Below are positions 37,908 to 46,128 of a DNA stretch of 64,000 bases, in pieces. The stretch covers positions 1 through 64,000 of the forward strand of contig DATHRZ010000044.1 of NCBI GenBank assembly GCA_035464655.1. The letters run 5' to 3'. This DNA is from JARFPW01 sp035464655 (GTDB taxonomy: Bacteria; Gemmatimonadota; Gemmatimonadetes; Palauibacterales; Palauibacteraceae). Below the pieces are notes generated by a model, which saw only the letters and a list, made by a program, of their open reading frames with translations, made no database searches and was not told the origin of the DNA. Position 1 is the first letter of the stretch; the number at the start of each line of letters is the position of its first letter. The position numbers and the translations under genes are program-made.

Positions 37908-39206
37908 TCAGTTGATCGGTAGCTCGGCCTCGAGCAGCGCCCGGGCGACCGTGACCTCGGGACTTTCGGCGAGGTCGAGGCGACGCGGCGGATCGACGGG
38001 CGACCAGTCGGCGTCCCAGCGCACCAGCACTTCGGGGCGCAGGATGTTCTCGGGGTTCGTCCCGATGACCTGCGCGATCGCGCCCGTCGAAAGCTGCACG
38101 AAGCTGTCGAGGGGGAAGGCGGAGATCTCGTTGACGAGTGCGGCCACCACTCCGGCCTCGAAGTACTCGCCCTTCATCTCGCTCACCTGCTCGAGGGCCT
38201 CGAGAGCCGTGTAGGGCGAGCGATAGGCGCGGGGATGCGACAGCGCTTCGAATACGTCGGCCAGGCCGATGACCTGCGCCAGCGGGTCGATCGCCTTCCC
38301 GGCGAGTCCGGCCGGATAGCCCTGACCGTGCATTCTCTCGTGCTCCTGGAGGACGACGTCCTCGAGCCAGGCGTAGCGGGGCTCGACGTCGACCAGCAGC
38401 TCCGCGCCGAGCACCGGGTGCTCTCGCAACATCTCGCGCTCGTTCTCGGTCAATCGACCCGACTTGCGCACGATGTCCGTCGGCAGGCGGGCCATGCCGA
38501 TGTCGTGCACGATACCCGACAGGATGACGCGCACCACGTCCTCGGTACCCATCGCCATGCCGAGGGCGACCTTGCCCGCGATGATCGCGACGTTGGCCGA
38601 GTGGCTGGCCATGTCGTACTCGGCATGCGGTTCGAGGGAGCGCAGGACGAGTCCGTTGTCCCTCAAGAGATTCGAGTGGATGCGCTCGGCGAGCAGCCGT
38701 ATCCGGCCCAACTCGGGCGGCTGCCCCTCGCGGGCCGCCTCGAACGCGGCGTCCGCCGCCGCGACGATCTCGGAGTACAGGGCTCCTGACGATACGCCTC
38801 CATCCGGCGACCGCGCGCGAAGGCGGCCGCGCGCCACCGTCGCGTCGAGCGCGAGTCCCCCGACGAGGACTCGCAGGGCGGTGGAGGACACGGGCCAGGT
38901 CACGAGGGCCGCTCCATCCTCGAGCTCGAGCGAATCGGCGGATGCGCTCGATGCGGCGACGACGAGGATCGGTACTTCTTCGGCGAGGCCGAGGTCTCGC
39001 CGAACTTCACGGACGCCGCCCGCGCCGAGCGACTCGACGACGACGATGAGCAAGGATATACCCGCGTCGTCCGCGGAAACGGCCGCGCCGCTGCGCTCGA
39101 ACCGCAGGCCGGCCGCCGCAAGCCGGCCACCGACATCGGTCGGTCCGCCCTCCGGCTCGACGAGCAGCAGGGAGGGATCTCCGGAGCCCTTCGCCTGTCC
39201 GGACAT
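37908..39206 (-). CDS. HD-GYP domain phosphodiesterase-like protein with pseudo-receiver
   Basis: 432 residues from MSGQAKGSGD, with AAAGGA upstream. Residues about 10-118 have receiver-like hydrophobic strands (SLLLVEP, SLLIVVVES, VPILVVAA), but Glu58 stands where the phosphoacceptor Asp would be, so phosphorylation is unlikely. The HD-GYP domain (about 195-375) has His202, His234-Asp235, His263, His289, the GYP at 296-298, and Asp317. Such domains hydrolyse cyclic di-GMP or bind it. A C-terminal tail (380-432) follows. Own promoter candidate; divergent from DUF423. Confidence 0.88.
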   Translation of the reverse strand: MSGQAKGSGDPSLLLVEPEGGPTDVGGRLAAAGLRFERSGAAVSADDAGISLLIVVVESLGAGGVREVRRDLGLAEEVPILVVAASSASADSLELEDGAALVTWPVSSTALRVLVGGLALDATVARGRLRARSPDGGVSSGALYSEIVAAADAAFEAAREGQPPELGRIRLLAERIHSNLLRDNGLVLRSLEPHAEYDMASHSANVAIIAGKVALGMAMGTEDVVRVILSGIVHDIGMARLPTDIVRKSGRLTENEREMLREHPVLGAELLVDVEPRYAWLEDVVLQEHERMHGQGYPAGLAGKAIDPLAQVIGLADVFEALSHPRAYRSPYTALEALEQVSEMKGEYFEAGVVAALVNEISAFPLDSFVQLSTGAIAQVIGTNPENILRPEVLVRWDADWSPVDPPRRLDLAESPEVTVARALLEAELPIN

Positions 39207-39249
39207 GCGATCCTTTCGAGTCACGGGTTCTGTCTGGCGACCTCGTCCC

Positions 39250-39279
39250 AACCTAGCACGCCGCCGCGGAAGCTGACCA
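39250..39279 (-). promoter_or_regulatory. Candidate promoter of the HD-GYP gene
   Basis: On the minus strand: TGGTCA (four of six), 18-base spacer, TAGGTT. The ATG at 39206 lies 44 bases beyond the -10. The -10 word resembles TAGCTT before secG, sppA and the 33970 gene. Confidence 0.35.
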
Positions 39280-39333
39280 GTCGGCCCGGCGGGAAATTCG
39301 CCGACCCCGTCGCGCGGCAGACCCGGCACCCAC

Positions 39334-39720
39334 ATGTTTCGCGGCATGGCGAACCGGTGGCTGGAGACGGGCGCGGTGCTCGCGGGACTCGGCGTGGCGG
39401 CCGGGGCCTTCGGCACGCACGCGCTCTCGGGGAGGCTCAGCCCCGACCTTCTGGACGTGTTCGAGACGGCCACGCGCTATCACCTGTTGCACGCCGTCGC
39501 CCTGCTCGTCGTCGGGCTCGCGGCCGCTCGTAACGCGGGAACCCGCCTGTGGAACGCGGCCGGCTGGCTGTTCACGGCCGGAATCCTCGTGTTCGGCGGG
39601 TCGCTGTATGCGCTGGCCCTGACCGGTGCACGGTGGCTCGGGGCCGTCACTCCGATCGGCGGTGCGTGCTTTCTCGCCGGCTGGGCCGTCGTCGCCGTGG
39701 CTGCCGCCCGGTCCGGCTGA
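39334..39720 (+). CDS. DUF423-family membrane protein (YgdD-like)
   Basis: 128 residues with four hydrophobic segments. LAGLGVAAGAFGTHAL and FETATRYHLLHAVALL are the family hallmarks, with GGSLYALALTG and LGAVTPIGGACFLAGW towards the end. DUF423 proteins are inner-membrane proteins of unknown function. An ATG at 39346 (MANRW) is an alternative start. It is convergent with dcd. Confidence 0.9.
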   Translation: MFRGMANRWLETGAVLAGLGVAAGAFGTHALSGRLSPDLLDVFETATRYHLLHAVALLVVGLAAARNAGTRLWNAAGWLFTAGILVFGGSLYALALTGARWLGAVTPIGGACFLAGWAVVAVAAARSG

Positions 39721-39766
39721 ATACGTGCCGACCGCCTGACAGCTCTCGTCCGTCCGGCCGCCCGCC

Positions 39767-40321
39767 TCACAGACGCGGTGGCGTCACCCCCCGCTGTCCC
39801 TGGTACTTGCCCTTCTTGTCGGCGTAGCTCGTCTCGCAGGCTTCGTCGGACTCGAAGAACAGGACCTGGGCGATTCCCTCGTTCGCGTAGACGCGCGCCG
39901 GGAGAGGTGTCGTGTTGCTGATCTCCAGCGTCACGTGGCCCTCCCACTCGGGCTCGAACGGAGTGACGTTCGTGATGATCCCGCACCGCGCGTACGTCGA
40001 CTTTCCGACGCAGATCGTCAGCACCTGCCGGGGGATGCGGAAGTACTCGATGCTGCGGGCGAGCGCGAACGAGTTCGGCGGCACGATGCATACGTCGCCC
40101 TGGAACTCGATGAACGACCGCTGGTCGAAGTCCTTCGGATCGACGATCGGCGACAGCGCGTTGTGGAAGATTCGGAACTCGTCGGCGACCCGCATGTCGT
40201 AGCCGTAGCTGCTGAGTCCGTAGGAGATGCAGTCGTCGCGCACCTGGCCGTCGACGAACGGTTCGATCATCCCGTGGTCGACGGCCATCCGGCGGATCCA
40301 GCGGTCGCTCTTGATGCTCAT
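39767..40321 (-). CDS. dcd: dCTP deaminase
   Basis: 184 residues. Features: MSIKSDRWIRRMA, ISYGLSSYGYDMR, VCIVPPNSFALARS, GKSTYARCGIITNVTPFEPEWEGHVTLEISN (with the catalytic Glu in VTLE), and a Gly-rich end KGKYQGQRGVTPP. It deaminates dCTP to dUTP, the source of dUMP for thymidylate. The loop between SYGYD and the PPN region fits the monofunctional type, though dCTP deaminase-dUTPase hybrids exist. It follows the hydrolase gene by 19 bases on the same strand. Confidence 0.95.
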   Translation of the reverse strand: MSIKSDRWIRRMAVDHGMIEPFVDGQVRDDCISYGLSSYGYDMRVADEFRIFHNALSPIVDPKDFDQRSFIEFQGDVCIVPPNSFALARSIEYFRIPRQVLTICVGKSTYARCGIITNVTPFEPEWEGHVTLEISNTTPLPARVYANEGIAQVLFFESDEACETSYADKKGKYQGQRGVTPPRL

Positions 40322-40340
40322 CGGTCTCTCGGTTCGAGGT

Positions 40341-41189
40341 TCATGGAGTCGTCTGCTCGACGTGGCGGAGCACGGCTTCGACGCGGGCGGGCTCCTCTTC
40401 GGTCACGCCGTGGCCGGCACCGGGCAGCACCGTGCACGACGCGCCGAGCCGCTCCGCCCAGCGGACGGCGTCCGCCGGTACGATCCGCCGGTCGGCCGCA
40501 CCCGTTACGACCGCCACCCGCAATCCGGCCGGTCGCTCGAGGCGCGCGAGCTCGTCGGGCCGCCAGTCGCGGAACATGCGCAACAGGGCCCGGGCCCGGG
40601 ACGGATCGGCGTAAGGCTCCGCGTAGCGCTGTACGGCCTGGCCGACGTGCGGGCGATGCTCCCCGTACACCCGCCGGGTGAGGATATAGCGGGTCAGCGG
40701 GCGGCGACAGGTCCGCAGGGCGGGTTCGACGGCCCGCCGGACGACCGGGAAGCGCAGCAGGTCGAGGACGCGCGGCCGCTTCGTCCACGGAGTGACCGGA
40801 CTCGCGAGAACGAGGCCCGCGAGTTCCACGCGCCCCGCCAGCGCGAGGCCCAGCGATGCGCCGTGCGAATGCCCCGCCACCAGCGGACGGCGGGCGCCGG
40901 ACGCCGCCAGGAGCGCGGCGAGCCGGTCGACCTCGTCGGCCAGCGAGAACCCCGCCGACGCGTCGACGACGGAAGCGCCGCGGCCGAGAAGGTCGGGTAC
41001 GAGTACCCGGTGGTCGCGAGCGAGGCCGCGCGCCACCGCGTCCCATTCGGTGTGGTCGGCGCTGATCCCGTGCAGGAGCAGTACGGGTGGGCCGGCACCC
41101 GCCGTCCACACGGGCAGAGATCCCCCGGCCACGTCGATCCAGACCGGCTCGGAAGGGGGCCAGGGCTCTTGTGTGGCGGACAGGCTCAC
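40341..41189 (-). CDS. Alpha/beta-hydrolase
   Basis: 282 residues from a GTG at 41189 (VSLSATQEP); the frame is open further upstream but that part is antisense to the nuo start. LLLHGISADHTEWDAV (oxyanion side), nucleophile Ser in VAGHSHGASLGL, acid Asp in VTGAADRRIVP, and His in GAGHGVTEEEP. These are standard for the fold; the substrate is unknown. It precedes dcd on the same strand and is divergent from nuoA, sharing the 156-base gap that carries the nuo promoter candidate. Confidence 0.87.
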   Translation of the reverse strand: MSLSATQEPWPPSEPVWIDVAGGSLPVWTAGAGPPVLLLHGISADHTEWDAVARGLARDHRVLVPDLLGRGASVVDASAGFSLADEVDRLAALLAASGARRPLVAGHSHGASLGLALAGRVELAGLVLASPVTPWTKRPRVLDLLRFPVVRRAVEPALRTCRRPLTRYILTRRVYGEHRPHVGQAVQRYAEPYADPSRARALLRMFRDWRPDELARLERPAGLRVAVVTGAADRRIVPADAVRWAERLGASCTVLPGAGHGVTEEEPARVEAVLRHVEQTTP

Positions 41190-41262
41190 AGTCTCTTTGT
41201 CCCGCGCAACACCGTCGGACGGGGGACCGGTCTCACGAAGGCCGTCTTTCCGCCGGGATTCC

Positions 41263-41292
41263 TTGACCGGAACGCGCGAGGCGGCATATGTT
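41263..41292 (+). promoter_or_regulatory. Candidate promoter of the nuo operon
   Basis: TTGACC (41263-41268, five of six), 18-base spacer, TATGTT (41287-41292). The same -10 word TATGTT is used by the candidate promoter at 10887. A transcript starting near 41299 has a 47-base leader that contains two copies of an 11-base repeat. Confidence 0.5.
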
Positions 41293-41318
41293 CGCCGGGA
41301 CTCGTGAACAATTTCACA

Positions 41319-41340
41319 AACTGCTCCTGAACTGCTCCTG
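41319..41340. repeat. Tandem 11-base repeat in the nuoA leader
   Basis: AACTGCTCCTG occurs twice head to tail (41319-41329 and 41330-41340), ending five bases before the nuoA ATG. No Shine-Dalgarno is found between the repeat and the ATG. It could be a protein or RNA binding site, or chance slippage. Confidence 0.7.
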
Positions 41341-41345
41341 AATCC

Positions 41346-41702
41346 ATGCAGCAGGCATATCTCGGTATAGCGATGCTGTCCGTCGTCGGCATCCTGAATG
41401 CTGTCGTCATGCTCGGCCTGTCTCACCTCGTGAGCGTTCGCCGACCCACGCCGGCGAAGGTCGGCGCCTACGAGTCGGGCATCACGCCGCTCGGCGACAC
41501 GCGCGAGCGGTTCTCGGTCAAATTTTACATCGTTGCGATGCTGTTCATCGTCTTCGACATCGAGACCATCTTCTTCCTCCCGTGGGCCGTGATCTTCCGC
41601 GATCTCGGACTGTTCGGGCTGATCGAGATGTTCGTCTTCGTCGGCGTTCTGGCGGTCGGACTCGCCTACGCCTGGAGGAAGGGTACGCTGGATTGGGACT
41701 GA
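41346..41702 (+). CDS. nuoA: NADH-quinone oxidoreductase subunit A
   Basis: 118 residues, three membrane segments. KVGAYESGITPLGDTRERFSVKFYIVAMLFIVFDIETIFF is the conserved core (the E-S-G loop and the FDIE membrane residues). First gene of a 13-gene complex I operon. NuoA is a small membrane-arm subunit near the quinone tunnel. No ribosome site is obvious before the ATG, unusual for the first gene of a long operon. Confidence 0.97.
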   Translation: MQQAYLGIAMLSVVGILNAVVMLGLSHLVSVRRPTPAKVGAYESGITPLGDTRERFSVKFYIVAMLFIVFDIETIFFLPWAVIFRDLGLFGLIEMFVFVGVLAVGLAYAWRKGTLDWD

Positions 41703-41706
41703 CGTC

Positions 41707-42402
41707 ATGAACGAAGCACGAACCCTGCCGCTCGCGCACGGCGAGGACGGTTACGATACGGGGGTGCCGCGTTCCTGGATGACGACGAGGGTCGACTACA
41801 TCGTCAACTGGGCGCGCCGCAACTCCATCTGGCCGATGCCGTTCGGCACCGCCTGCTGCGCCATCGAGATGATGGCCGCCGCCGCCTCGAAGTACGACAT
41901 CGCCCGGTTCGGGATGGAGCGCATGTCGTTCAGCCCGCGCCAGGCCGACCTGATGATCGTGGCGGGCCGGGTGTCTTACAAGATCGCGCCGGTCCTCCGC
42001 CGGATCTGGGACCAGATGCCGCAGCCGAAGTGGTGCATCTCGATGGGCGCCTGCGCGAGCTCGGGCGGGATGTTCGACAACTACACGATCGTGCAGGGCT
42101 GCGACCAGATCATCCCGGTCGACGTCTACGTGCCGGGTTGCCCGCCACGCCCAGAGGGGCTGATCTACGCGCTGATGATGGTACAGGAGAAGATCAAGGG
42201 CGAGTCCTTGAGCAACGAGCTGATCCGCTCCGAGAGCCCCGACGCCGTCGGGCGGCCGAACCTCCCACCGGAAGTCATCGAGCTGGTGGCCCAGCCGTTC
42301 GGCAACTCGACGCGTCAGAACCGGATCAGCGGCATCGAGCGCACGAACGCCGTCGAGCGGCCGCGCGATCGCATCGAACGCCTGCTCGAGCACCGGGACT
42401 GA
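41707..42402 (+). CDS. nuoB: NADH-quinone oxidoreductase subunit B
   Basis: 231 residues. The N2 cluster ligands are visible: adjacent Cys pair in GTACCAIEMM, Cys in GACASSGGMFDNY, and Cys in YVPGCPPRPEGL. It passes electrons to quinone at the end of the hydrophilic arm. The C-terminal about 50 residues are Arg/Glu-rich and longer than in E. coli. Four bases after nuoA, five before nuoCD. Confidence 0.97.
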   Translation: MNEARTLPLAHGEDGYDTGVPRSWMTTRVDYIVNWARRNSIWPMPFGTACCAIEMMAAAASKYDIARFGMERMSFSPRQADLMIVAGRVSYKIAPVLRRIWDQMPQPKWCISMGACASSGGMFDNYTIVQGCDQIIPVDVYVPGCPPRPEGLIYALMMVQEKIKGESLSNELIRSESPDAVGRPNLPPEVIELVAQPFGNSTRQNRISGIERTNAVERPRDRIERLLEHRD

Positions 42403-42407
42403 AGCGC

Positions 42408-44282
42408 ATGGCCGAGACCGTCGTCCAGTCTACGAAGCCGGATCTGATCACCGGCGCGTCGCCCCCCGACCGGCTCGAAGGCCTGCCGACCGTCGAGGCG
42501 CTCCGCGCGCGTTACGCGGATTCGATCCGGGCGGCCGAGCTCGACGCGGCGCACGTGCCGGTCGTGACGATGGATCCGGACGTGGTCCACGATGCCCTCG
42601 ACTGGCTGCGCCACGAGCCCGACCTCGCCTTCGACTTCCTGGTCGACGTGATGGGGGTGGACCGCGGCGGAGACCGGCCGATCGAGGTGTGGTACCAGCT
42701 CTGGTCGAACGCGCACGGTCGCCAGCTCCGGCTGGTCGCGCCCCTGCCGCTCGACGATCTCTCGATCCGCAGCGCGACCGACCTGTGGCGCGGGGCCAAC
42801 TGGCTCGAGCGCGAGGTGTACGACATGTACGGCGTGACGTTCGAGGGCCATCCGGATCTGCGCCGCATCCTGATGCCCGAGAACTACGACGAAGGCTTTC
42901 CACTTCGGAAGGACTTTCCGCTGCGCGGCCGGTTCGGTCGGGCCGAGCAGGTGCGCCGCGCGCTCTCGCGCTCGATGGACGACACGTACGCCCGCGAAGA
43001 GCTTGCCCTGGCCGGGTTGCTGGACGACGAAGGCGAGATCACGGCCGAGCTGGAGGGCGCCGCCGTGGTCGACGTTCCGCACGACGTGGAGCCCGCTGAC
43101 CTCGTCGACGGGCTCGAGGGCGAGCGCATGTTGATCAACATGGGCCCGCAACACCCCGCGACGCACGGCGTACTGCGGCTCGTGCTGCAGCTCGAGGGCG
43201 AGACAGTCGAGCGCTGCATCCCGCATCTGGGCTATCTGCACACCGGGTTCGAGAAGACCTGCGAGTATCGCGAGTGGAACCAGGTCGTGCCGTACACGGA
43301 CCGCATGGACTACCTGGCGCCGATGCTCTACAACGTCGGCTACGCGATGGCCGTCGAGAGCCTGCTCGACGTCGAGATCACACCGCGCTGCCGGGTGCTG
43401 CGGGTGATCCTGAGCGAGCTCAACCGTATCCTCGGCCACCTGCTGTGGCTCGGGACGACGGCCATAGACCTCGGCGCGTTCACCGTGTTCCTGTACACCT
43501 TCCAGGAGCGCGAGAAGATCTACAACCTGCACGAGGCGTACTGCGGGGCCCGACTCACGACGTCGGTCACCCGGATCGGCGGCATGCTGGCCGACCTGCC
43601 GGCCGGCTGGCTCGCGGCGTGCACGGCCTTCGCCGAGGGAATCGACGCCGTCCTCGACGAGTGCGAGCGCCTGCTCACGAACAATAGCATCTGGCTCGGC
43701 CGCACGATCGACGTGGGCGTGATCGACGCCGACACGGCGGTGAGCTTCGGGCTGACGGGGGCCAACCTGCGCGCCAGCGGCGTGGCGTACGACGTGCGCA
43801 AGGCACGGCCCTACCTCGGCTACGAGGACTATGATTTCGACGTCCCCGTCGGGCAGCACGGCGACACGTACGATCGCTACATCGTGCGCGTCGAAGAGAT
43901 GCGGCAGGCGGCCCGCATCATTCGGCAGGCGGTCGAACGCCTACCCGACGGCCCGATCAACGTCGACGACCCTGCCGTCATCCTGCCACCCAAGAGCAAG
44001 TCGATGGCGAGCATCGATTCGATGATCGCCCACTTCAAGCTCGTCATGGAGGGTCTGCAGGTGCCGGCCGGCGACGTGTGGTTCTCGATCGAGGGTTCCA
44101 AGGGCGAACTCGGCTTCGGGATCGTCTCCGACGGCGGCTCGAAGCCGGTGCGTTGCCGGTTCAGGGCGCCGTCGTTCGTGAATCTCGGCGCGCTGCCCTA
44201 CCTGGTCGAAGGTTCGCTGGTGGCCGACGTGATCGCCGTCAACGCGTCCCTCGACATCGTCCTCGGCGAGATCGACCGATGA
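42408..44282 (+). CDS. nuoCD: NADH-quinone oxidoreductase subunits C and D, fused
   Basis: 624 residues. Residues about 30-195 are NuoC (30-kDa type) with NWLEREVYDMYGVTFEGHPDLRRILMPENYDEGFPLRKDFP; about 240-624 are NuoD (49-kDa type) with NMGPQHPATHGVLRLVLQLEGE, PHLGYLHTGFEK, and the C-terminal strand GEIDR. The linker (about 200-235) is acidic. The fusion is also found in E. coli and other groups. NuoD forms the quinone cavity with NuoB. Five bases after nuoB; ATGA overlap into nuoE. Confidence 0.97.
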   Translation: MAETVVQSTKPDLITGASPPDRLEGLPTVEALRARYADSIRAAELDAAHVPVVTMDPDVVHDALDWLRHEPDLAFDFLVDVMGVDRGGDRPIEVWYQLWSNAHGRQLRLVAPLPLDDLSIRSATDLWRGANWLEREVYDMYGVTFEGHPDLRRILMPENYDEGFPLRKDFPLRGRFGRAEQVRRALSRSMDDTYAREELALAGLLDDEGEITAELEGAAVVDVPHDVEPADLVDGLEGERMLINMGPQHPATHGVLRLVLQLEGETVERCIPHLGYLHTGFEKTCEYREWNQVVPYTDRMDYLAPMLYNVGYAMAVESLLDVEITPRCRVLRVILSELNRILGHLLWLGTTAIDLGAFTVFLYTFQEREKIYNLHEAYCGARLTTSVTRIGGMLADLPAGWLAACTAFAEGIDAVLDECERLLTNNSIWLGRTIDVGVIDADTAVSFGLTGANLRASGVAYDVRKARPYLGYEDYDFDVPVGQHGDTYDRYIVRVEEMRQAARIIRQAVERLPDGPINVDDPAVILPPKSKSMASIDSMIAHFKLVMEGLQVPAGDVWFSIEGSKGELGFGIVSDGGSKPVRCRFRAPSFVNLGALPYLVEGSLVADVIAVNASLDIVLGEIDR

Positions 44283-44848
44283 GCGACGAGAAGCGACCCG
44301 ACATCCATCCCGCCGTCGTGAGCGCCCAGCCGTTTCAGCTGGCGAGCCGCCGTCCGGTCGACCGCCTGTTCGACGACGACGAGGGTCGCGATCGGCTCGA
44401 GAAGGCGATCAGCCGTTATCCCGAGAAGAAGGCCGCGCTGCTGCCCATGCTGGCTTACGCCCAGGAGCGCAACGGCTGGATCTCGCCCGAGGCGATGGAG
44501 GAAATCGGCGGGGCGCTGGAACTCACGCCGGCCTACGTCCGGTCGGTAGCGACCTTCTACACGATGTACAACAAGCATCCGACGGGCCGGCACATCATCC
44601 AGGTCTGCACCTGCACGGCGTGCCACCTGTGCGGAGCCGACGACGTGTTCGAGGCGTTTCTCGAAGCGACGGGGACGCGTCCGGGAGAGATGTCCGACGA
44701 CGAGCGCTTCATGGTCATGGAGGCGGAGTGCCTCGGGGCGTGCGGCTTCGCGACGGCCGTGCAGGTCAACAACCGCTACTTCGAGAACGTCACGCCGGAG
44801 TCGGTGGCCGACGTCCTCGCCGCCCTCGACGACGACGAGGAGGCCTGA
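44279..44848 (+). CDS. nuoE: NADH-quinone oxidoreductase subunit E
   Basis: 189 residues. The 2Fe-2S cluster N1a ligands are in VCTCTACHLCG (first and sixth Cys positions) and ECLGACG. The N-terminal helical bundle (about 35-100) includes YPEKKAALLPMLAYAQERNGWI. Two further Cys in the CTCTACHLC loop are extra. It passes electrons in the NADH module. Four-base overlap with nuoCD and one-base overlap (TGATG) with nuoF. Confidence 0.95.
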   Translation: MSDEKRPDIHPAVVSAQPFQLASRRPVDRLFDDDEGRDRLEKAISRYPEKKAALLPMLAYAQERNGWISPEAMEEIGGALELTPAYVRSVATFYTMYNKHPTGRHIIQVCTCTACHLCGADDVFEAFLEATGTRPGEMSDDERFMVMEAECLGACGFATAVQVNNRYFENVTPESVADVLAALDDDEEA

Positions 44849-46128
44849 TGGGCTTCCCCCACTCGCACGATCTCGAGGTGGGCACCATCCTGTCCCGCCA
44901 CTTCGGCGACGCGTCGGCGCGTCGGCTCGAGACCTGGGTCGGGATGGGCGGCTACGAGGGCCTGAAGAAGGCCGTCGGAATGGAAGCCCCCGAGATCACC
45001 GCCGTGGTCAAGGACTCCGGGCTGCGCGGGCGTGGAGGGGCAGGTTTCCCGACCGGGCTCAAGTGGAGCTTCATGCCCCAGGAGCCGAACGGCCCGCACT
45101 ACCTGTGCTGCAACGCCGACGAGAGCGAGCCCGGCGCGTTCAAGGACCGCGAGATCCTGCGCTGGGTGCCGCACCTGCTGATCGAGGGCTGCTTGATCGC
45201 GGCGCGGGCGATTCGGGCGCAGCACGTCTACGTCTACGTGCGCGGCGAATACTTTCCGTACACGAAGATCCTGAATGACGCGGTGGTCGAGGCGTACGAA
45301 GCCGGTTACATCGGCAGCGACATCCTCGGCAGCGGCTGGGACTGTGAGCTGACCGTGCACATCGGGGCGGGCGCCTACATCGCCGGCGAGGAAACCGGGC
45401 TGATGAGCTCGCTGGTCGGCGGGCGGGCCGAGCCCCGGGTGAAGCCGCCGTTTCCGGCCCAGTCCGGCGTGTTCGGCCGGCCGACGACGGTGAACAACGT
45501 CGAGACGCTGGCCGCCGTCCCGATGATCCTCACGGAAGGCGCCGACTGGTACCGGCAGTGGGGCACCGAGAAGAGCCCCGGTACGAAGCTATGGTGCTGC
45601 TCGGGCCACCTCGAGCGCCCGGGCACCTACGAGCTGCCGCTCGGCGTACCGCTCAAGGACATCATCTACGACGTGTGCGGGGGCGTCCGGGCGGGACGAA
45701 AGCTCAAGGCCGTGATCCCGGGCGGCTCGTCCACGGCGCTGCTCACCGCCGACGAACTCGACTGCCCCTCGACCTACGAGGGCCTCCAGGAGGCGGGAAG
45801 CTCTCTCGGCACCGCCTCCCCGATCGTCATGGACGAGAACACGAACATGGTTGCGGTCATCCGCCGCACGGCCGAGTTCTACGCCCACGAGTCGTGCGGG
45901 CAGTGCGTGCAGTGCCGCGAGGGTACGGCCTGGGTCGCGAAGATCCTGCACCGGATCGAGACGGGCGGGGGGCGCCTGAAGGACATCGACATCCTGTACG
46001 ATCTGTGCGAGCAGCTCACGGGACGGACGATCTGCGTGCTGGCCGACAGCGTGGTGTTTCCCCTGCGTTCGTCGCTCGACAAGTTCCGGGCCGACTACGA
46101 GGCCCTGATCAACGGGGGAGCGCGATGA
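44848..46128 (+). CDS. nuoF: NADH-quinone oxidoreductase subunit F
   Basis: 426 residues. FMN/NADH site: LRGRGGAGFPTGLKW, NADESEPGAFKDRE, GAGAYIAGEETGLM. Cluster N3 ligands: ESCGQCVQCREG and a later Cys in GRTICVLAD. It oxidises NADH. Ends with the ATGA overlap to nuoG. Confidence 0.97.
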   Translation: MGFPHSHDLEVGTILSRHFGDASARRLETWVGMGGYEGLKKAVGMEAPEITAVVKDSGLRGRGGAGFPTGLKWSFMPQEPNGPHYLCCNADESEPGAFKDREILRWVPHLLIEGCLIAARAIRAQHVYVYVRGEYFPYTKILNDAVVEAYEAGYIGSDILGSGWDCELTVHIGAGAYIAGEETGLMSSLVGGRAEPRVKPPFPAQSGVFGRPTTVNNVETLAAVPMILTEGADWYRQWGTEKSPGTKLWCCSGHLERPGTYELPLGVPLKDIIYDVCGGVRAGRKLKAVIPGGSSTALLTADELDCPSTYEGLQEAGSSLGTASPIVMDENTNMVAVIRRTAEFYAHESCGQCVQCREGTAWVAKILHRIETGGGRLKDIDILYDLCEQLTGRTICVLADSVVFPLRSSLDKFRADYEALINGGAR

